Source: Actinoplanes sp. NBC_00393 (lineage in GTDB: Bacteria; Actinomycetota; Actinomycetes; Mycobacteriales; Micromonosporaceae). From it: 64,000 bases of DNA. The DNA lies in NCBI RefSeq assembly GCF_036053395.1, contig NZ_CP107942.1, positions 2,446,501-2,510,500 of the forward strand, given 5' to 3'. Positions 24,398 to 33,155 of the stretch are shown piece after piece. The notes beneath the pieces are model-generated. The model was not told where the DNA came from, did no database searches, and worked only from the letters and a program-made list of their open reading frames with translations. Every line of letters begins with the position of its first letter. The first letter of the stretch is position 1. A program made the translations under genes and the position numbers.

Positions 24398-25063
24398 ATG
24401 CAGACCTTCACCACCCCCGCCCCGATCACCGTCGTCCTGACCATCCCCGCCGGCCGCGTCCAGGTCATCGCCTCCGACCGCGGCGACACGACCGTGGAGG
24501 TCCGGCCCGCGGATGTCGGCAAGAGCCGCGACGTGAAGACCGCCGAGCAGACCACAGTGGCGTACGCCGACGGCGTCCTGCGGATCCACACCGAGGAGCA
24601 CGCGAACCGGCTGCTCGGCCACACCGGGTCCATCGAGGTCACCGTCCAGGTGCCCGCCGGCTCCGATGTCCAGGCCAAGACCGCCAGCACCGAGCTGAGC
24701 GTCGCCGGCCGCCTCGGGGACCTGGCGTTCGAGGGCGCGTACCGCACCATCAAGATCGATGAGGCGGCGACCGTACGGCTCACCGCGATCGACGGCGACG
24801 TCGAGGTCGGCCGGCTCACCGGGGCCGCGGAGATCAGCACCGAGCGCGGCGACATCCGGATCGACGAGGCGGTGACCGGCGCGGTCGTGCTCAACACCGG
24901 GTCCGGCGACATCTCGGTCGGCGCCGCACTCGGCGTCTCCGCCGCCCTGGACGCCGGCACCGGACACGGCCGCGTCAGCAACGCCCTCAAGAACAACGGC
25001 GCCGCCGACCTCGCCATCCGCGCCACCACCGGCTACGGCGACATCACCGCCCGCAGCCTCTGA
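24398..25063 (+). CDS. DUF4097-family beta-strand-repeat protein
   Basis: 221-residue protein composed of short repeating strands (GDVEVGRLTG, GDIRIDEAVTG, GDISVGAALG, GDITARS), the parallel beta-helix-like pattern of DUF4097/adhesin-like proteins. No signal peptide or membrane anchor is seen, as in actinobacterial members encoded next to resistance or hydrolase genes. ATG at 24398 follows GGAGAG. The beta-lactamase-family gene starts 27 bp downstream and is probably co-transcribed. Function unknown. Confidence 0.85.
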   Translation: MQTFTTPAPITVVLTIPAGRVQVIASDRGDTTVEVRPADVGKSRDVKTAEQTTVAYADGVLRIHTEEHANRLLGHTGSIEVTVQVPAGSDVQAKTASTELSVAGRLGDLAFEGAYRTIKIDEAATVRLTAIDGDVEVGRLTGAAEISTERGDIRIDEAVTGAVVLNTGSGDISVGAALGVSAALDAGTGHGRVSNALKNNGAADLAIRATTGYGDITARSL

Positions 25064-25090
25064 CCGCCACCGACCTCAGGGAGACACACC

Positions 25091-26311
25091 ATGGAACACG
25101 GCTTCACCAAGTCCGGCCTGCACCGCCTGCGCGACGTGCTCGAAGGCCATGTCGAGTCCGGCCGGATCCCGGGGCTGGTCGCCCTGGTCAGCCGCGGCGA
25201 CCAGACCCACGTCGAGACGATCGGCTCGATGCGCCACGACGGCGGTCCGCCGATGCGACGGGACACGATCTTCCGGATGGCGTCGACCTCGAAACCGGTG
25301 TCGATCGCGGCCGCGATGATCCTGCTCGACGAATGCCGGCTGCGGCTCGACGACCCGGTGCAGCAGTGGCTGCCCGAACTCGCCGACCGGCAGGTGCTCA
25401 CGAGCCTCGACAGCCCGCTCGACGACACCGTGCCGGCCCGCCGCCCGATCATCGTGCGCGACGTGCTGACCTCGACGTTCGGGCTCGGCTTGGACCTGAC
25501 CGCGACCGGCAAGCCGATCATGAACGCGATCTTCGAGCAGGGGCTCACCCCCGACCTGCCGCAGCCGATGCCGGAACCGGACGAGTGGATGCGCCGCCTC
25601 GGCGCCCTGCCGCTGATGCACCAGCCCGGTGAACGCTGGCAGTACCACATCGCCAGCGACCTGCTCGGCGTGCTCGTCGCCCGGGTCACCGGGCAGCCGT
25701 TCGAGACGTTCCTGCGCGAGCGGATCTTCGAGCCGCTGGGCATGACGGACACCGGCTTCCACGTACCGGAAGCCGACCTCCACCGGCTGCCGCCGCTGTA
25801 CGCCCCGGACGCGGCCACCGGCGAGTTCCACGTCTGGGACCCGGCCGAAGATGGCCGGCACAGCCGTCCGCCGGCGTTCCCGGGCGGCGGCGGTGGACTC
25901 AACTCGACCGTCGACGACTACCACGCGTACTTCCGGATGCTGCTCAACGGCGGCAAGCACGGCGGTGAGCGGATCCTGTCCCGGGCCGCCGTCGAGCTGA
26001 TGACCACCAACCGCCTGCTGCCCGGGCAGCAGGCGGCCCGCGAGGAACTGGCCCGCAACAACGTGCACCTGTCGTTCGGCCAGGGCCAGCACGGCGGCTG
26101 GGGGTACGGGATGGCGGTGCGCACGTACCGCGGTGACTACGCGCCGGTCGGCCAGTTCGGCTGGGACGGCGGCAGCGGCACCTCCACGTACGCCGACCCG
26201 GTCCACCGGGTCACCGGGCTGCTGCTCACCCAGGTCGGGATGTCCGTACCGAACTCGGCGCACCTCATCCACGACTTCTGGACCACGGTCTACCAGGCCA
26301 TCGAGGACTGA
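25091..26311 (+). CDS. Serine hydrolase of the beta-lactamase/class C family
   Basis: 406-residue enzyme with the serine beta-lactamase/EstB fold: S65-x-x-K68 in MASTSKPV, the tyrosine motif in WQYHIASDLLG, and a third active-site region around FGWDGGSGTS. No signal peptide is present, so it is cytoplasmic and more likely an esterase or transesterase than an antibiotic-degrading lactamase. AGGGAGA precedes the ATG by 7 bases. Ends 9 bp from the convergent GNAT gene. Confidence 0.9.
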   Translation: MEHGFTKSGLHRLRDVLEGHVESGRIPGLVALVSRGDQTHVETIGSMRHDGGPPMRRDTIFRMASTSKPVSIAAAMILLDECRLRLDDPVQQWLPELADRQVLTSLDSPLDDTVPARRPIIVRDVLTSTFGLGLDLTATGKPIMNAIFEQGLTPDLPQPMPEPDEWMRRLGALPLMHQPGERWQYHIASDLLGVLVARVTGQPFETFLRERIFEPLGMTDTGFHVPEADLHRLPPLYAPDAATGEFHVWDPAEDGRHSRPPAFPGGGGGLNSTVDDYHAYFRMLLNGGKHGGERILSRAAVELMTTNRLLPGQQAAREELARNNVHLSFGQGQHGGWGYGMAVRTYRGDYAPVGQFGWDGGSGTSTYADPVHRVTGLLLTQVGMSVPNSAHLIHDFWTTVYQAIED

Positions 26312-26320
26312 GCGCCGCGC

Positions 26321-26803
26321 TCACAACTCCCGGTAGTAGTAGGTGACCGGGAACGGTGTGCAGCCGAGACTCTCGTACAGGCTGCGGGCGGGGGCGTGGA
26401 ACGCGTCCCCGCCGGTGCCGATCTCGACCACCTCGGCGCCGGCGGTGCGCATCGCGGCGAACGCGTGCTCGCACAGCTCCCGGCCGGCACCGGTGCGGCG
26501 CTGCCCGGCAGCCACGGCCAGGTGCGAGATCCCGCCGTTCCGGCGCGCCGGATCGACGCTCCAGGCGACATAGCCCGCGATGTCGCCGTCGACCTCGGCC
26601 ACGGCGACATGCTTGTGCTCGCCGGGAACATGAAGTTCAGCGACCTGCGTACGGTAGTCGCCGCGCCAGTCGCCGTGCTGGTTGGTGAAGATGACGTCGC
26701 CGACCGCGGGCCGGAACGACTCCTCGAAATAGGGCCGGAACGTGTCGATGGTCAGCTCGACGAGCCGGGCCAGGTCATGCGGAGTAAACGGACGAATCAA
26801 CAT
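26321..26803 (-). CDS. GNAT-family N-acetyltransferase
   Basis: 160-residue acetyltransferase with the complete GNAT fold: acetyl-CoA loop HLAVAAGQRRTGAGREL and the C-terminal strand AFHAPARSLYESLGC with the usual Tyr. The substrate is unknown. The start ATG at 26803 lies shortly after an inverted repeat (26820-26851), which may influence its expression. Transcribed in the same direction as, and 121 bp downstream of, the BASS transporter gene. Confidence 0.9.
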   Translation of the reverse strand: MLIRPFTPHDLARLVELTIDTFRPYFEESFRPAVGDVIFTNQHGDWRGDYRTQVAELHVPGEHKHVAVAEVDGDIAGYVAWSVDPARRNGGISHLAVAAGQRRTGAGRELCEHAFAAMRTAGAEVVEIGTGGDAFHAPARSLYESLGCTPFPVTYYYREL

Positions 26804-26819
26804 GGAAGAGGACGCCTTT

Positions 26820-26851
26820 CGCTGAGGGGATGGACAGAGGGCCCCTCAGCG
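26820..26851. terminator. Inverted repeat CGCTGAGGGG / CCCCTCAGCG
   Basis: A perfect 10-bp inverted repeat (26820-26829 and 26842-26851) with a 12-base loop between the BASS gene end and the GNAT start. No T-tract follows, as is usual for actinobacterial stem-loop terminators. Its position only 17 bp before the GNAT start codon also allows a translational role. Confidence 0.5.
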
Positions 26852-26860
26852 GCGGCTACG

Positions 26861-26908
26861 GCCGGCGGCGAAACATTCCATGGGAGGCATCAAAACGCCG
26901 CCGCCGGC
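26861..26908. terminator. Inverted repeat GCCGGCGGCG / CGCCGCCGGC
   Basis: A 10-bp perfect inverted repeat (26861-26870 and 26899-26908) with a 28-base AT-richer loop. It starts 16 bp after the stop of the BASS transporter gene and is the first candidate terminator for that transcript. Confidence 0.5.
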
Positions 26909-26924
26909 AACATCGCAACCGCAT

Positions 26925-27797
26925 TTACACCGGGACCTGCTCCTTCCGGCGGGTGACCAGGAACCCGAAGGCGGCCGCGGTGAAGAACATGAGGATGCCG
27001 TACACCGCGGCGGGAATCGCCATCTCGGTGCTGTTCAGCAGGGACGGACTGACGGCGATGGTGATCGCCAGGGTGCTGTTGTGGATGCCGATCTCCATGC
27101 CCGCCGCGATCGACTCGCGCCGGGGCACACCGGCCAGCCTCGGTGCGCCGTACCCGATCGCCAGGCTGGCCACGTTGAAGATGAGCACCGCGATGCCCAC
27201 CGCGACCACGTAGTCCGCGACGTTGTCGCGTTCCTTGATGATCGTTCCGGCGATCACCGCGACCAGCACGATCACCGACAGGATCTTGACCGGCTTGGCC
27301 AGGCGGTCGGCGAGATCCGGGAAGCGTGCCCGCACCGCCATGCCGATGGCGACCGGCACCAGCACGATGGCGAAGACCTGCAGCACCTTGTCGAACTGCA
27401 GGCCCAGCGAGCCGGCGTCGTCGAGGAAGTACCCGGCCGACAGGTTCACGATGATCGGCAGCGTGACGACCGCGAGCACCGAGTTGACCGCGGTCAGTGT
27501 CACGTTGAGCGCCACGTGCCCGCCGAAGAGATGGCTGTACAGGTTGGCCGTCGTGCCGCCGGGCGACGCCGCGAGCAGCATCATGCCGACCGCCAGCTCG
27601 GGCCGCAGGTCGAGGGCGACGACCAGCCCGAAGCAGAGCACCGGCAACACCAGTGCCTGGCAGACGAGCGCGATCAAGGCCGGTTTGGGATAGCTGACGA
27701 CGCGGCGGAAGTCGGCCACCGTCAGGCCGAGTCCCAGGCCGAGCATGATGATGCCGAGCGCGATTGGCAGCCCGACAGCGGTCAATGGCGAGTCCAT
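26925..27797 (-). CDS. Bile acid:sodium symporter (BASS) family transporter
   Basis: 290-residue membrane protein with about nine helices. The BASS signatures are visible: LLAASPGGTTANLYSHLFGG with the sodium-site Gly/Asn region, and the second half repeat GMEIGIHNSTLAITIA. Such proteins import organic anions (bile acids, pantoate, 2-keto acids) with sodium; the actual substrate is not indicated by neighbours. ATG at 27797. Confidence 0.92.
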   Translation of the reverse strand: MDSPLTAVGLPIALGIIMLGLGLGLTVADFRRVVSYPKPALIALVCQALVLPVLCFGLVVALDLRPELAVGMMLLAASPGGTTANLYSHLFGGHVALNVTLTAVNSVLAVVTLPIIVNLSAGYFLDDAGSLGLQFDKVLQVFAIVLVPVAIGMAVRARFPDLADRLAKPVKILSVIVLVAVIAGTIIKERDNVADYVVAVGIAVLIFNVASLAIGYGAPRLAGVPRRESIAAGMEIGIHNSTLAITIAVSPSLLNSTEMAIPAAVYGILMFFTAAAFGFLVTRRKEQVPV

Positions 27798-27935
27798 GGC
27801 GCAGGATTGTGCCTCAGGTCACAGACGTGAGGAATCCTCAATTCAGCCGTCGTTTCTGTACAAGACTGCGCCGCCACTGGTTCCTAGCATGGAGTTCGGG
27901 CGCTTCGCTCCACCTGTCGACGAAGGGGACATTCC

Positions 27936-28511
27936 ATGCGTGAGCTGGTCTACACCGGTTTCATGTCGCTTGACGGCGTCGTGGACTCGCCGGGTGGCGG
28001 GCCGGGCGAGGAACACCGCAGCGGCGGCTGGGTGTTCAAGGACATCGAGTTCCTGCCCGAGGCCTTCGCCCTCAAGGGTGAGGAGCTCGCCGACACCACC
28101 GCGCTGATGTTCGGCCGCCGCAGCTACGAGGCGTTCGCCCCGACCTGGCGGGAGTCCGAGGACCACGCCGCCTACAAGGAGCTGCCCAAGTACGTCGTCT
28201 CCTCGAGCCTGTCCGACGACGCGTTGGTCGGCGGCTGGGGCCCGACCACGATCCTGCGCACCACCGACGACGTCGCCCAGCTGAAGAAGACCGACGGCGG
28301 CGCCATCTTCATCCACGGCAGCGCCGAACTCGCCCGCCGGCTGTCCGACGCCGGCCTGATCGACCGCTACCACCTGCTGGTCTTCCCGGTTCTGCTCGGC
28401 GGCGGCAAGAGCGTGTTCAGCACCGCCGACAAGGAGAAGCAGGTGCTCAAACTGCGCGAGTCCGAGGCGTACCCGAACGGGATCGTCAAAATGGTCTACG
28501 AAGTCGGCTGA
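27936..28511 (+). CDS. RibD C-terminal/dihydrofolate-reductase-like protein
   Basis: 191-residue protein of the DHFR-like reductase family: YTGFMSLDGVVDSPGG at the N-terminus, FGRRSYEAFAP, and the C-terminal IFIHGSAELARRL and VFPVLLGGGKSVF blocks that bind NADPH. Actinobacterial members are reductases of unknown substrate. AAGGGG lies 7 bases before the ATG. Its last 16 bp overlap the convergent AraC-type regulator, a recurrent pairing in actinobacteria. Confidence 0.93.
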   Translation: MRELVYTGFMSLDGVVDSPGGGPGEEHRSGGWVFKDIEFLPEAFALKGEELADTTALMFGRRSYEAFAPTWRESEDHAAYKELPKYVVSSSLSDDALVGGWGPTTILRTTDDVAQLKKTDGGAIFIHGSAELARRLSDAGLIDRYHLLVFPVLLGGGKSVFSTADKEKQVLKLRESEAYPNGIVKMVYEVG

Positions 28512-29203
28512 CCCAGATCGAGGGCGAGGGCGCCGCCGGTGCCCTCGCGCAGCTGCCGCGCCGTACGCCCCACATAGCGCCGCAACGCCCGCGCCAGATG
28601 CGGCTCGTCGAAGTAGTCCAGCTTCCCGACCGCATCGGCCACCGGCACCCCGGCCGCCAGCAGCCCCGCCGCGGTCCGGGCCCGCCCGATCTGCCGGACC
28701 GCACCCCGCGTCAGCCCGGTCGCCGCCCGGAACCGGCGCTCGACAGTCCGCTCCGTCACGTCCGGCCGCCCACCACGCAGAATCTCGGCGACCAGCGGGT
28801 CACGAACGATCGCGCCGGCCCGGACCAGCCGCTCCACCAGCGCCTCCGCGTCGTCCGGGCCCGGTGTCTCCCACCGCTCGCCGGCCAGCAGAAACGTGCG
28901 GCGGGTGGCGTCCGGGAGGTCGACGCCGGCGTCCACCAGAGCCGGCGTGGGCACGGCCCGCAGCGAGGTGCCCACCGCGAACTCGATCCCGACGAACGCC
29001 GCGCCCTCCGGCACCGGCGCCACACCGGTCCCGGTCTCCGGGCCGGAGACGCTGGCGTAGGCCCGGCCCTCCTGCTCGAAGAAGACCAGACCCCAGCTCA
29101 CCGCCGCCACCGAGGTCATCTCAGTGACCCGGTCGCTGGTGCAGGTCCACACCGAGCCCACCCACGGCGAATCCGATGCCCGAGTCGTGAATCGCAGCCC
29201 CAC
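28496..29203 (-). CDS. AraC-family transcriptional regulator
   Basis: 235-residue regulator with an N-terminal beta-rich sensing domain and a C-terminal AraC-type double HTH (VERRFRAATGLTRGAVRQIGR ... ALRRYVGRTARQLR region). Converges with and overlaps the DHFR-like gene, which it may regulate (inference). Start at 29203; the true start could be a few codons downstream. A long minisatellite begins about 100 bp upstream of the gene. Confidence 0.87.
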   Translation of the reverse strand: MGLRFTTRASDSPWVGSVWTCTSDRVTEMTSVAAVSWGLVFFEQEGRAYASVSGPETGTGVAPVPEGAAFVGIEFAVGTSLRAVPTPALVDAGVDLPDATRRTFLLAGERWETPGPDDAEALVERLVRAGAIVRDPLVAEILRGGRPDVTERTVERRFRAATGLTRGAVRQIGRARTAAGLLAAGVPVADAVGKLDYFDEPHLARALRRYVGRTARQLREGTGGALALDLGQPTS

Positions 29204-29974
29204 GCAAGCAGGATGTCAGACCAGCTCATCCCGAGCGCTTCTTTGCCGTGGCCTGGCCGCCGGCCCGCACGGCCCGGTGCCGCAGCGCTGCTCCCGCCGC
29301 CCAGCCGCCGCTCAGGCATGCTCCCCATCCCGGGGAACCCGCCCTGCCGGCGGCTCGCGCCGCCCAGCCGCCGCCCAGGCATGCTTCCCAGCCCGGGGAA
29401 CCCGCCCTTGTCGGCGGCTCGTGCGGCCGGGCCGCCGCTCAGGCGTGTTTGGAGGGCGGTGAGGCGTGTCTGGGCGGCGGCTCGTGCGGACCGGCCGCCG
29501 CTCGGGCATGCTTCCCGGCCCGGGAACCCGCCTTGCTGGCGGCTCGTGCGGCCGGGCCGCCGCTCAGGCATGCTTCCCGGCCCGGGAACCCGCCTTGCTG
29601 GCGGCTCGTGCGGCCGGGCCGCCGCTCAGGCATGCTTCCCGGCCCGGGTAACCCGCCCTTGTCGGCGGCTCGTGCGGCCGGGCCGCCGCTCAGGCGTGTA
29701 TGGAGGGCGGTGAGGCGTGTCTGGGTGGCGGCTCGTGTGGACCGGCCGTCGCTCGGGCATGCTTCGCGGACGCTGGGGCCTGTCTGGACGGCGGCTCGTG
29801 CGGACCGGCCGCCGCTCGGGCATGCTTCCGGGCCCGGAAACCCGTCTCGCTGGCGGCTCGCGTGGACCGGCCGCCGCTTGCGCACGGAACGGCGGTGTTT
29901 GAAGCGTGTGTGGGTGGCGGCTCGTGTGGGCCGGGTGAGGTCGGCCGGCGCGTGCCTCAGACACTACGAGAGGA
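29204..29974. other. Gene-free interval dominated by a minisatellite
   Basis: 771 bp between the start of the AraC-type gene and the end of the methyltransferase gene. Long frames on both strands are open only because the repeats are GC-rich. The repeat period (62-64 bp) is not a multiple of three and keeps shifting frame, so they are not selected coding sequence. The promoter of the AraC gene must lie within the first 100 bp. Confidence 0.75.
29300..29945. repeat. Ten-copy 62-64 bp minisatellite
   Basis: The anchor GGCGGCTCG starts at 29349, 29413, 29476, 29538, 29600, 29664, 29727, 29790, 29852 and 29916, spacings 62-64 bp, with a partial unit before 29349. Two unit types alternate: type A carries CAGGCATGCTTCCCGGCC and CGGGAACCCGCC; type B carries GGAGGGCGGTGAGGCGTGTC. 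Every unit contains a short inverted repeat (GCGGCCGGGCCGC-like). Neighbouring units at 29538 and 29600 are nearly identical, pointing to recent duplication. Confidence 0.93.
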
Positions 29975-30841
29975 TCAGCGGCGGCGCGCGGTGACGAGCC
30001 AGGCGCGGGCGTCGAACCAGACGCCGGCGTCGGTTGCGCGGGCGGAGAGTGCGCCTTGTAGCCGGGCGAGGCCGGCAGCCGCGGTGGCAGGCGCGGCCGC
30101 CTTCAGGAAACCTCTGGTGTACGCGAACCCGCGCACCCAGTCGAGCGCGGCATCGGCATCCGGGCCGTAGTAGACCGGCTCCCGCACCTCTGCGAAGTCG
30201 ATGTCGGCGAAACCAGCCCGGTCGAGGATCGGCGTCACGGTCGCCGGGTCGGCGAAGGAGAACGGGTCCGGGCCGGCAACCTCCGGGCCGGCAACCTCCG
30301 GGGCGGCGATCAGAGGGCCGGCGATCACCGGGCCGGTGACCTGCGGGGTGGCGGCCTGTGGGGCGGCGGCCTGTGGGGCGGCGGCCTGCGGGCTGGTGAT
30401 CGTCGGGTCGGTCAGTGACGAGCGGATGGTTGCGTGCCAATCGTTGCGGGAGCCGGCCTGCCAGACCAGCATCGCCAGGCGGCCGCCCGGCCGCAGGGCG
30501 GCCGCGATGTTGCTGAACGCCGCTACCGGATCGGCGAAGAACATGGTTCCGAAGCGGCTGACGGTCAGGTCGAAGGAGCCGGGCTCGAACCGGTGCGTCT
30601 GCACGTCGGCACGTTCGAAAGCGACGTTGCGCAGGCCGTCGGCGAGCGTGCGGGCCCGTTCGATCGCCGGCGCTGACACGTCCACGCCGAGGGCGCTGCC
30701 GGACACCGCGGCGCGGGCCGCGTCCCGGGTGGTCTGACCGGCGCCGCAGCCTACGTCGAGGACCCGGTCGTGCGGCTCGACGAACCGGTGCAGCACCGGG
30801 CGGTACCGGATCAGCTCGGCGTCGTAGTCCACCGCATTCAC
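29975..30841 (-). CDS. Class I SAM-dependent methyltransferase with pentapeptide-repeat insertion
   Basis: 288-residue methyltransferase of the UbiE/ubiquinone-type family: motif I VLDVGCGAGQTT, acidic strand GVDVSAP, FERADVQTHRF, and post-motif FDLTVSRFGTMFF. Between the central strands and the conserved FADPATVTPILDRAGF block sits an inserted stretch of ten five-residue units (APQAA, GPLIA, APEVA type) encoded by 15-bp DNA repeats. GTG start at 30841 overlaps the stop of the LLM gene (GTGA), so the two are coupled. Substrate unknown. Confidence 0.88.
   Translation of the reverse strand: MNAVDYDAELIRYRPVLHRFVEPHDRVLDVGCGAGQTTRDAARAAVSGSALGVDVSAPAIERARTLADGLRNVAFERADVQTHRFEPGSFDLTVSRFGTMFFADPVAAFSNIAAALRPGGRLAMLVWQAGSRNDWHATIRSSLTDPTITSPQAAAPQAAAPQAATPQVTGPVIAGPLIAAPEVAGPEVAGPDPFSFADPATVTPILDRAGFADIDFAEVREPVYYGPDADAALDWVRGFAYTRGFLKAAAPATAAAGLARLQGALSARATDAGVWFDARAWLVTARRR
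30270..30419. repeat. Ten 15-bp repeats inside the methyltransferase gene
   Basis: Ten consecutive 15-bp units on the plus strand, from GGGCCGGCAACCTCC (30270) through GGGGCGGCGGCCTGT (30360) to GGGTCGGTCAGTGAC (30405-30419). Because the unit is a multiple of three, the reading frame is preserved and the product is a Pro/Ala-rich pentapeptide array. Confidence 0.95.
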
Positions 30842-31578
30842 GGACCCGCCTCGATGACCTTGCGGACCACCTCGGCCGGCGGCTGCGGGTCGAAACTCGT
30901 CAGCACCCAGGTTGCCCCGGCGGCCCGCCACGGCTCGACATCCGCGCCCGGCGGCACCTCCACCACCAGGTCGAAGCCCTCGCTGCTGCCGCGTTCGCGG
31001 CGGACCTCGTCGGCGAGTTCGGCCAGCTCCGCCGGGCCGGGCAGCTCGATCGGGAACAGCCCGTCCCAGCGCAGCGCCCGCCGCACCGGGCGGCGATGCG
31101 GCCAGTTCGCCGCCACCCACACCGGAATCCGCGGCTGCTGCACCGGCACCGGCTGGAAGCCGCCGCGCCACAACCCGTCCAGCTGCTCGAGGCTCTCGTC
31201 CAGCAGGCGGGCCCGTTCCCGCGCCTCGACGACCTCGCCGAACGCTTCGAAGTCGGCTGGGTTGCCCAGCCCGACACCCATGGTCAGCCGCCCGATGCTG
31301 AGCAGATCGAGGGTGACCGTCTCCCGCGCGACCTTGTGTACCCGCCGCCGTGACAGCGGGGTGACCATCGGCCCGAGCCGCAGCGTCTCGGTGGCCAGGG
31401 CGACGGCGCTCAGCGCCACCCACGGGTCCGCCACCGGGCGTCCCTCCGGCGGATACGCGATGCGGTCCCACAGGAACAGGCCGTCCCAGCCGTGCGCCTC
31501 AGCACGGGCGGCGAGGTCGGCCAGCAGCCTCGGATCGGCCAGTTGGTCGAACGGCGCCAGGTACAGTCCGCGTCTCAT
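30838..31578 (-). CDS. LLM-class flavin-dependent oxidoreductase
   Basis: 246-residue luciferase-like monooxygenase. Typical blocks are GLYLAPFDQLADPRLLADLA, WDGLFLWDRI, RLGPMVTPLSRRRVHKVARE and GRLTMGVGLGN. Uses FMN or F420; at this length it is on the short side for the family (usually 280-350 residues). ATG at 31578 was chosen because the core fold begins there. First gene of a two-gene operon with the methyltransferase, divergent from the alpha/beta hydrolase. Confidence 0.88.
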   Translation of the reverse strand: MRRGLYLAPFDQLADPRLLADLAARAEAHGWDGLFLWDRIAYPPEGRPVADPWVALSAVALATETLRLGPMVTPLSRRRVHKVARETVTLDLLSIGRLTMGVGLGNPADFEAFGEVVEARERARLLDESLEQLDGLWRGGFQPVPVQQPRIPVWVAANWPHRRPVRRALRWDGLFPIELPGPAELAELADEVRRERGSSEGFDLVVEVPPGADVEPWRAAGATWVLTSFDPQPPAEVVRKVIEAGP

Positions 31579-31653
31579 CGCTGCCACACCCCCACGAATA
31601 CACCGTCCAACGACACAATAGACACCGATGATCCGGGCAGCGAAGGAGTCACG

Positions 31654-32319
31654 GTGGCTACGTTTGCATTGATTCACGGCGCCGGCGACGTCGGCTGGTA
31701 CTGGCATCTGGTCCAGGCCGAGCTGGGGAGACACGGCCATGACACGGTCGCGCCGGATCTGCCGTGCGACGACGACGCGGCGGGGCTCGCCGAGTACGCC
31801 GACACGGTCGTCGCAGCCGTCGGCGACCGGCGGGACGTGGTCGTCGTCGGCCAGTCCCTCGGCGCTTTCACCGCTCCACTGGTCTGCGACCGCCTGCCGG
31901 TACGGCTGATCGTGCTGGTCGCGCCCATGATCCCGGCGCCCGGTGAGCCGCCCGCCGAGTACTGGACCAACACCCGCTACGGCGACGAGGACCGCGAGCA
32001 GTTCGACGACCCGATCGCCCTGTTCTACCAGGACGTGCCACCCGACCTGGCCGCTGAAGCGCTGCGGCGCGCACCCGACCAGTCCAGCGTCCGGCTCAGC
32101 GAGCCGTCACCGCTGAAGGCCTGGCCGGACGTGCCGACCCGGGTGCTGATCGGCCGCGACGACCGGCTGATCCCGGTGCCGTACCTGCGGCGCGTCGCCC
32201 AGCAGCGGCTCGGCGTCACCCCCGACGTGATCGACGGCGGCCACACGCCGGCACTGAGCCGTCCCGCCGAACTGGCCGCCCGCCTGCACGCCTACGCCGC
32301 GGAACTCGGCATCGCCTGA
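31654..32319 (+). CDS. Alpha/beta hydrolase
   Basis: 221-residue esterase-like protein: oxyanion motif LIHGAG, nucleophile S68 in VVGQSLGAF, catalytic Asp region IGRDDRLIP and His in IDGGHTPAL. GTG start at 31654 preceded by AAGGAG at 5 bases. Ends overlapping the convergent sigma-factor gene by 28 bp. Substrate unknown. Confidence 0.9.
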   Translation: MATFALIHGAGDVGWYWHLVQAELGRHGHDTVAPDLPCDDDAAGLAEYADTVVAAVGDRRDVVVVGQSLGAFTAPLVCDRLPVRLIVLVAPMIPAPGEPPAEYWTNTRYGDEDREQFDDPIALFYQDVPPDLAAEALRRAPDQSSVRLSEPSPLKAWPDVPTRVLIGRDDRLIPVPYLRRVAQQRLGVTPDVIDGGHTPALSRPAELAARLHAYAAELGIA

Positions 32320-33155
32320 AACTTCGCCGGGTTGACCACCAGGTTCAGCTCGGTGATCCGGCCGCCGCCGGTCTCCACGCCGACGACGCCGAGAACCGCG
32401 CCGGCCTGCTCCAGCACGAACCCGCCACCACCGGCGAGCGTCACCGGTGTCAGGCGTACCCCGGTGTAGCGGCGGGCCAGGCCGGTCAGCAGGGTGAGCA
32501 CGCGCTGCGGCCCGTACACCGGCTTGCGTGCGGCCGGCACCGCGCCGCCACCGTCGGAGCGCAGCACCACCTGCGGATCCAGCAGCGGCACCAGCCGGGT
32601 CAGGTCGCCGTCGGCGCTGGCCGCGAGGAACGCGGCCAGCACCCGCCGATGCTCGTCGGCGGAGACCGGTTGACGCGCCGGCGCCTGCGAACGCACCCGG
32701 CGGCGGGCCCGCGACGCCAGCTGCCGGCAGGCCGCCGGGCTGCGCTCCAGCACCGCGGCGAGGCGATCGAAATCCATTCCGAACGCGTCGTGCAGCACGA
32801 ACGCCACCCGCTCGGCAGGGGGCAGGGTTTCCAGCACCAGAAGCACGGCGGTACGCAGTGACTCGCGCATCCCGACGGTGTCATCCAGATCGGTGTCGTC
32901 GTAGCCGACCAGCGGATCCGGGAGCCAGGTGCCGACGTACGCCTCCCGGCGGGCCCGCGCGGAACCGAGCATGTCCAGGCAGATCCGGGAGACGACGGTC
33001 GTCAGCCAGGCGCGCGGATTGGCCAGGCCGGCGGGTTCGGCGCGGTGCCACCGCAGGTACGTCTCCTGGACGGCGTCCTCGGCGTCGGCGGCACTGCCGA
33101 GCAGCCGGTAGGCGACGGCGAACAGATAGCGGCGGTGCCCCTCCCAGCCGTCCAT
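32292..33155 (-). CDS. ECF41-type RNA polymerase sigma factor with SnoaL-like domain
   Basis: 287-residue sigma factor: region 2 (AYRLLGSAADAEDAVQETYL, RWHRA), region 4 (LPPAERVAFVLHDAFGM ... ACRQLASRARRRV) and a fused C-terminal SnoaL-like domain carrying DGGG (SDGGGAVPAARKP) and a terminal NPAKF. These correspond to the DGGGK and NPDKL motifs of group ECF41, where the extra domain controls sigma activity in place of an anti-sigma factor. A promoter matching the ECF41 consensus lies in the 34-bp gap to the divergent flavoprotein gene. ATG at 33155. Confidence 0.92.
   Translation of the reverse strand: MDGWEGHRRYLFAVAYRLLGSAADAEDAVQETYLRWHRAEPAGLANPRAWLTTVVSRICLDMLGSARARREAYVGTWLPDPLVGYDDTDLDDTVGMRESLRTAVLLVLETLPPAERVAFVLHDAFGMDFDRLAAVLERSPAACRQLASRARRRVRSQAPARQPVSADEHRRVLAAFLAASADGDLTRLVPLLDPQVVLRSDGGGAVPAARKPVYGPQRVLTLLTGLARRYTGVRLTPVTLAGGGGFVLEQAGAVLGVVGVETGGGRITELNLVVNPAKFQAMPSSAA

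Noticed and set aside
29300..29945. Possible CRISPR or insertion sequence
   Set aside because: No unique spacers, no transposase, no terminal repeats with target duplication; it is a simple tandem array.
29248..29994. Repetitive proteins encoded on either strand of the minisatellite
   Set aside because: The repeat period is 62-64 bp, so frame is not maintained from unit to unit; frames are open only because of base composition.
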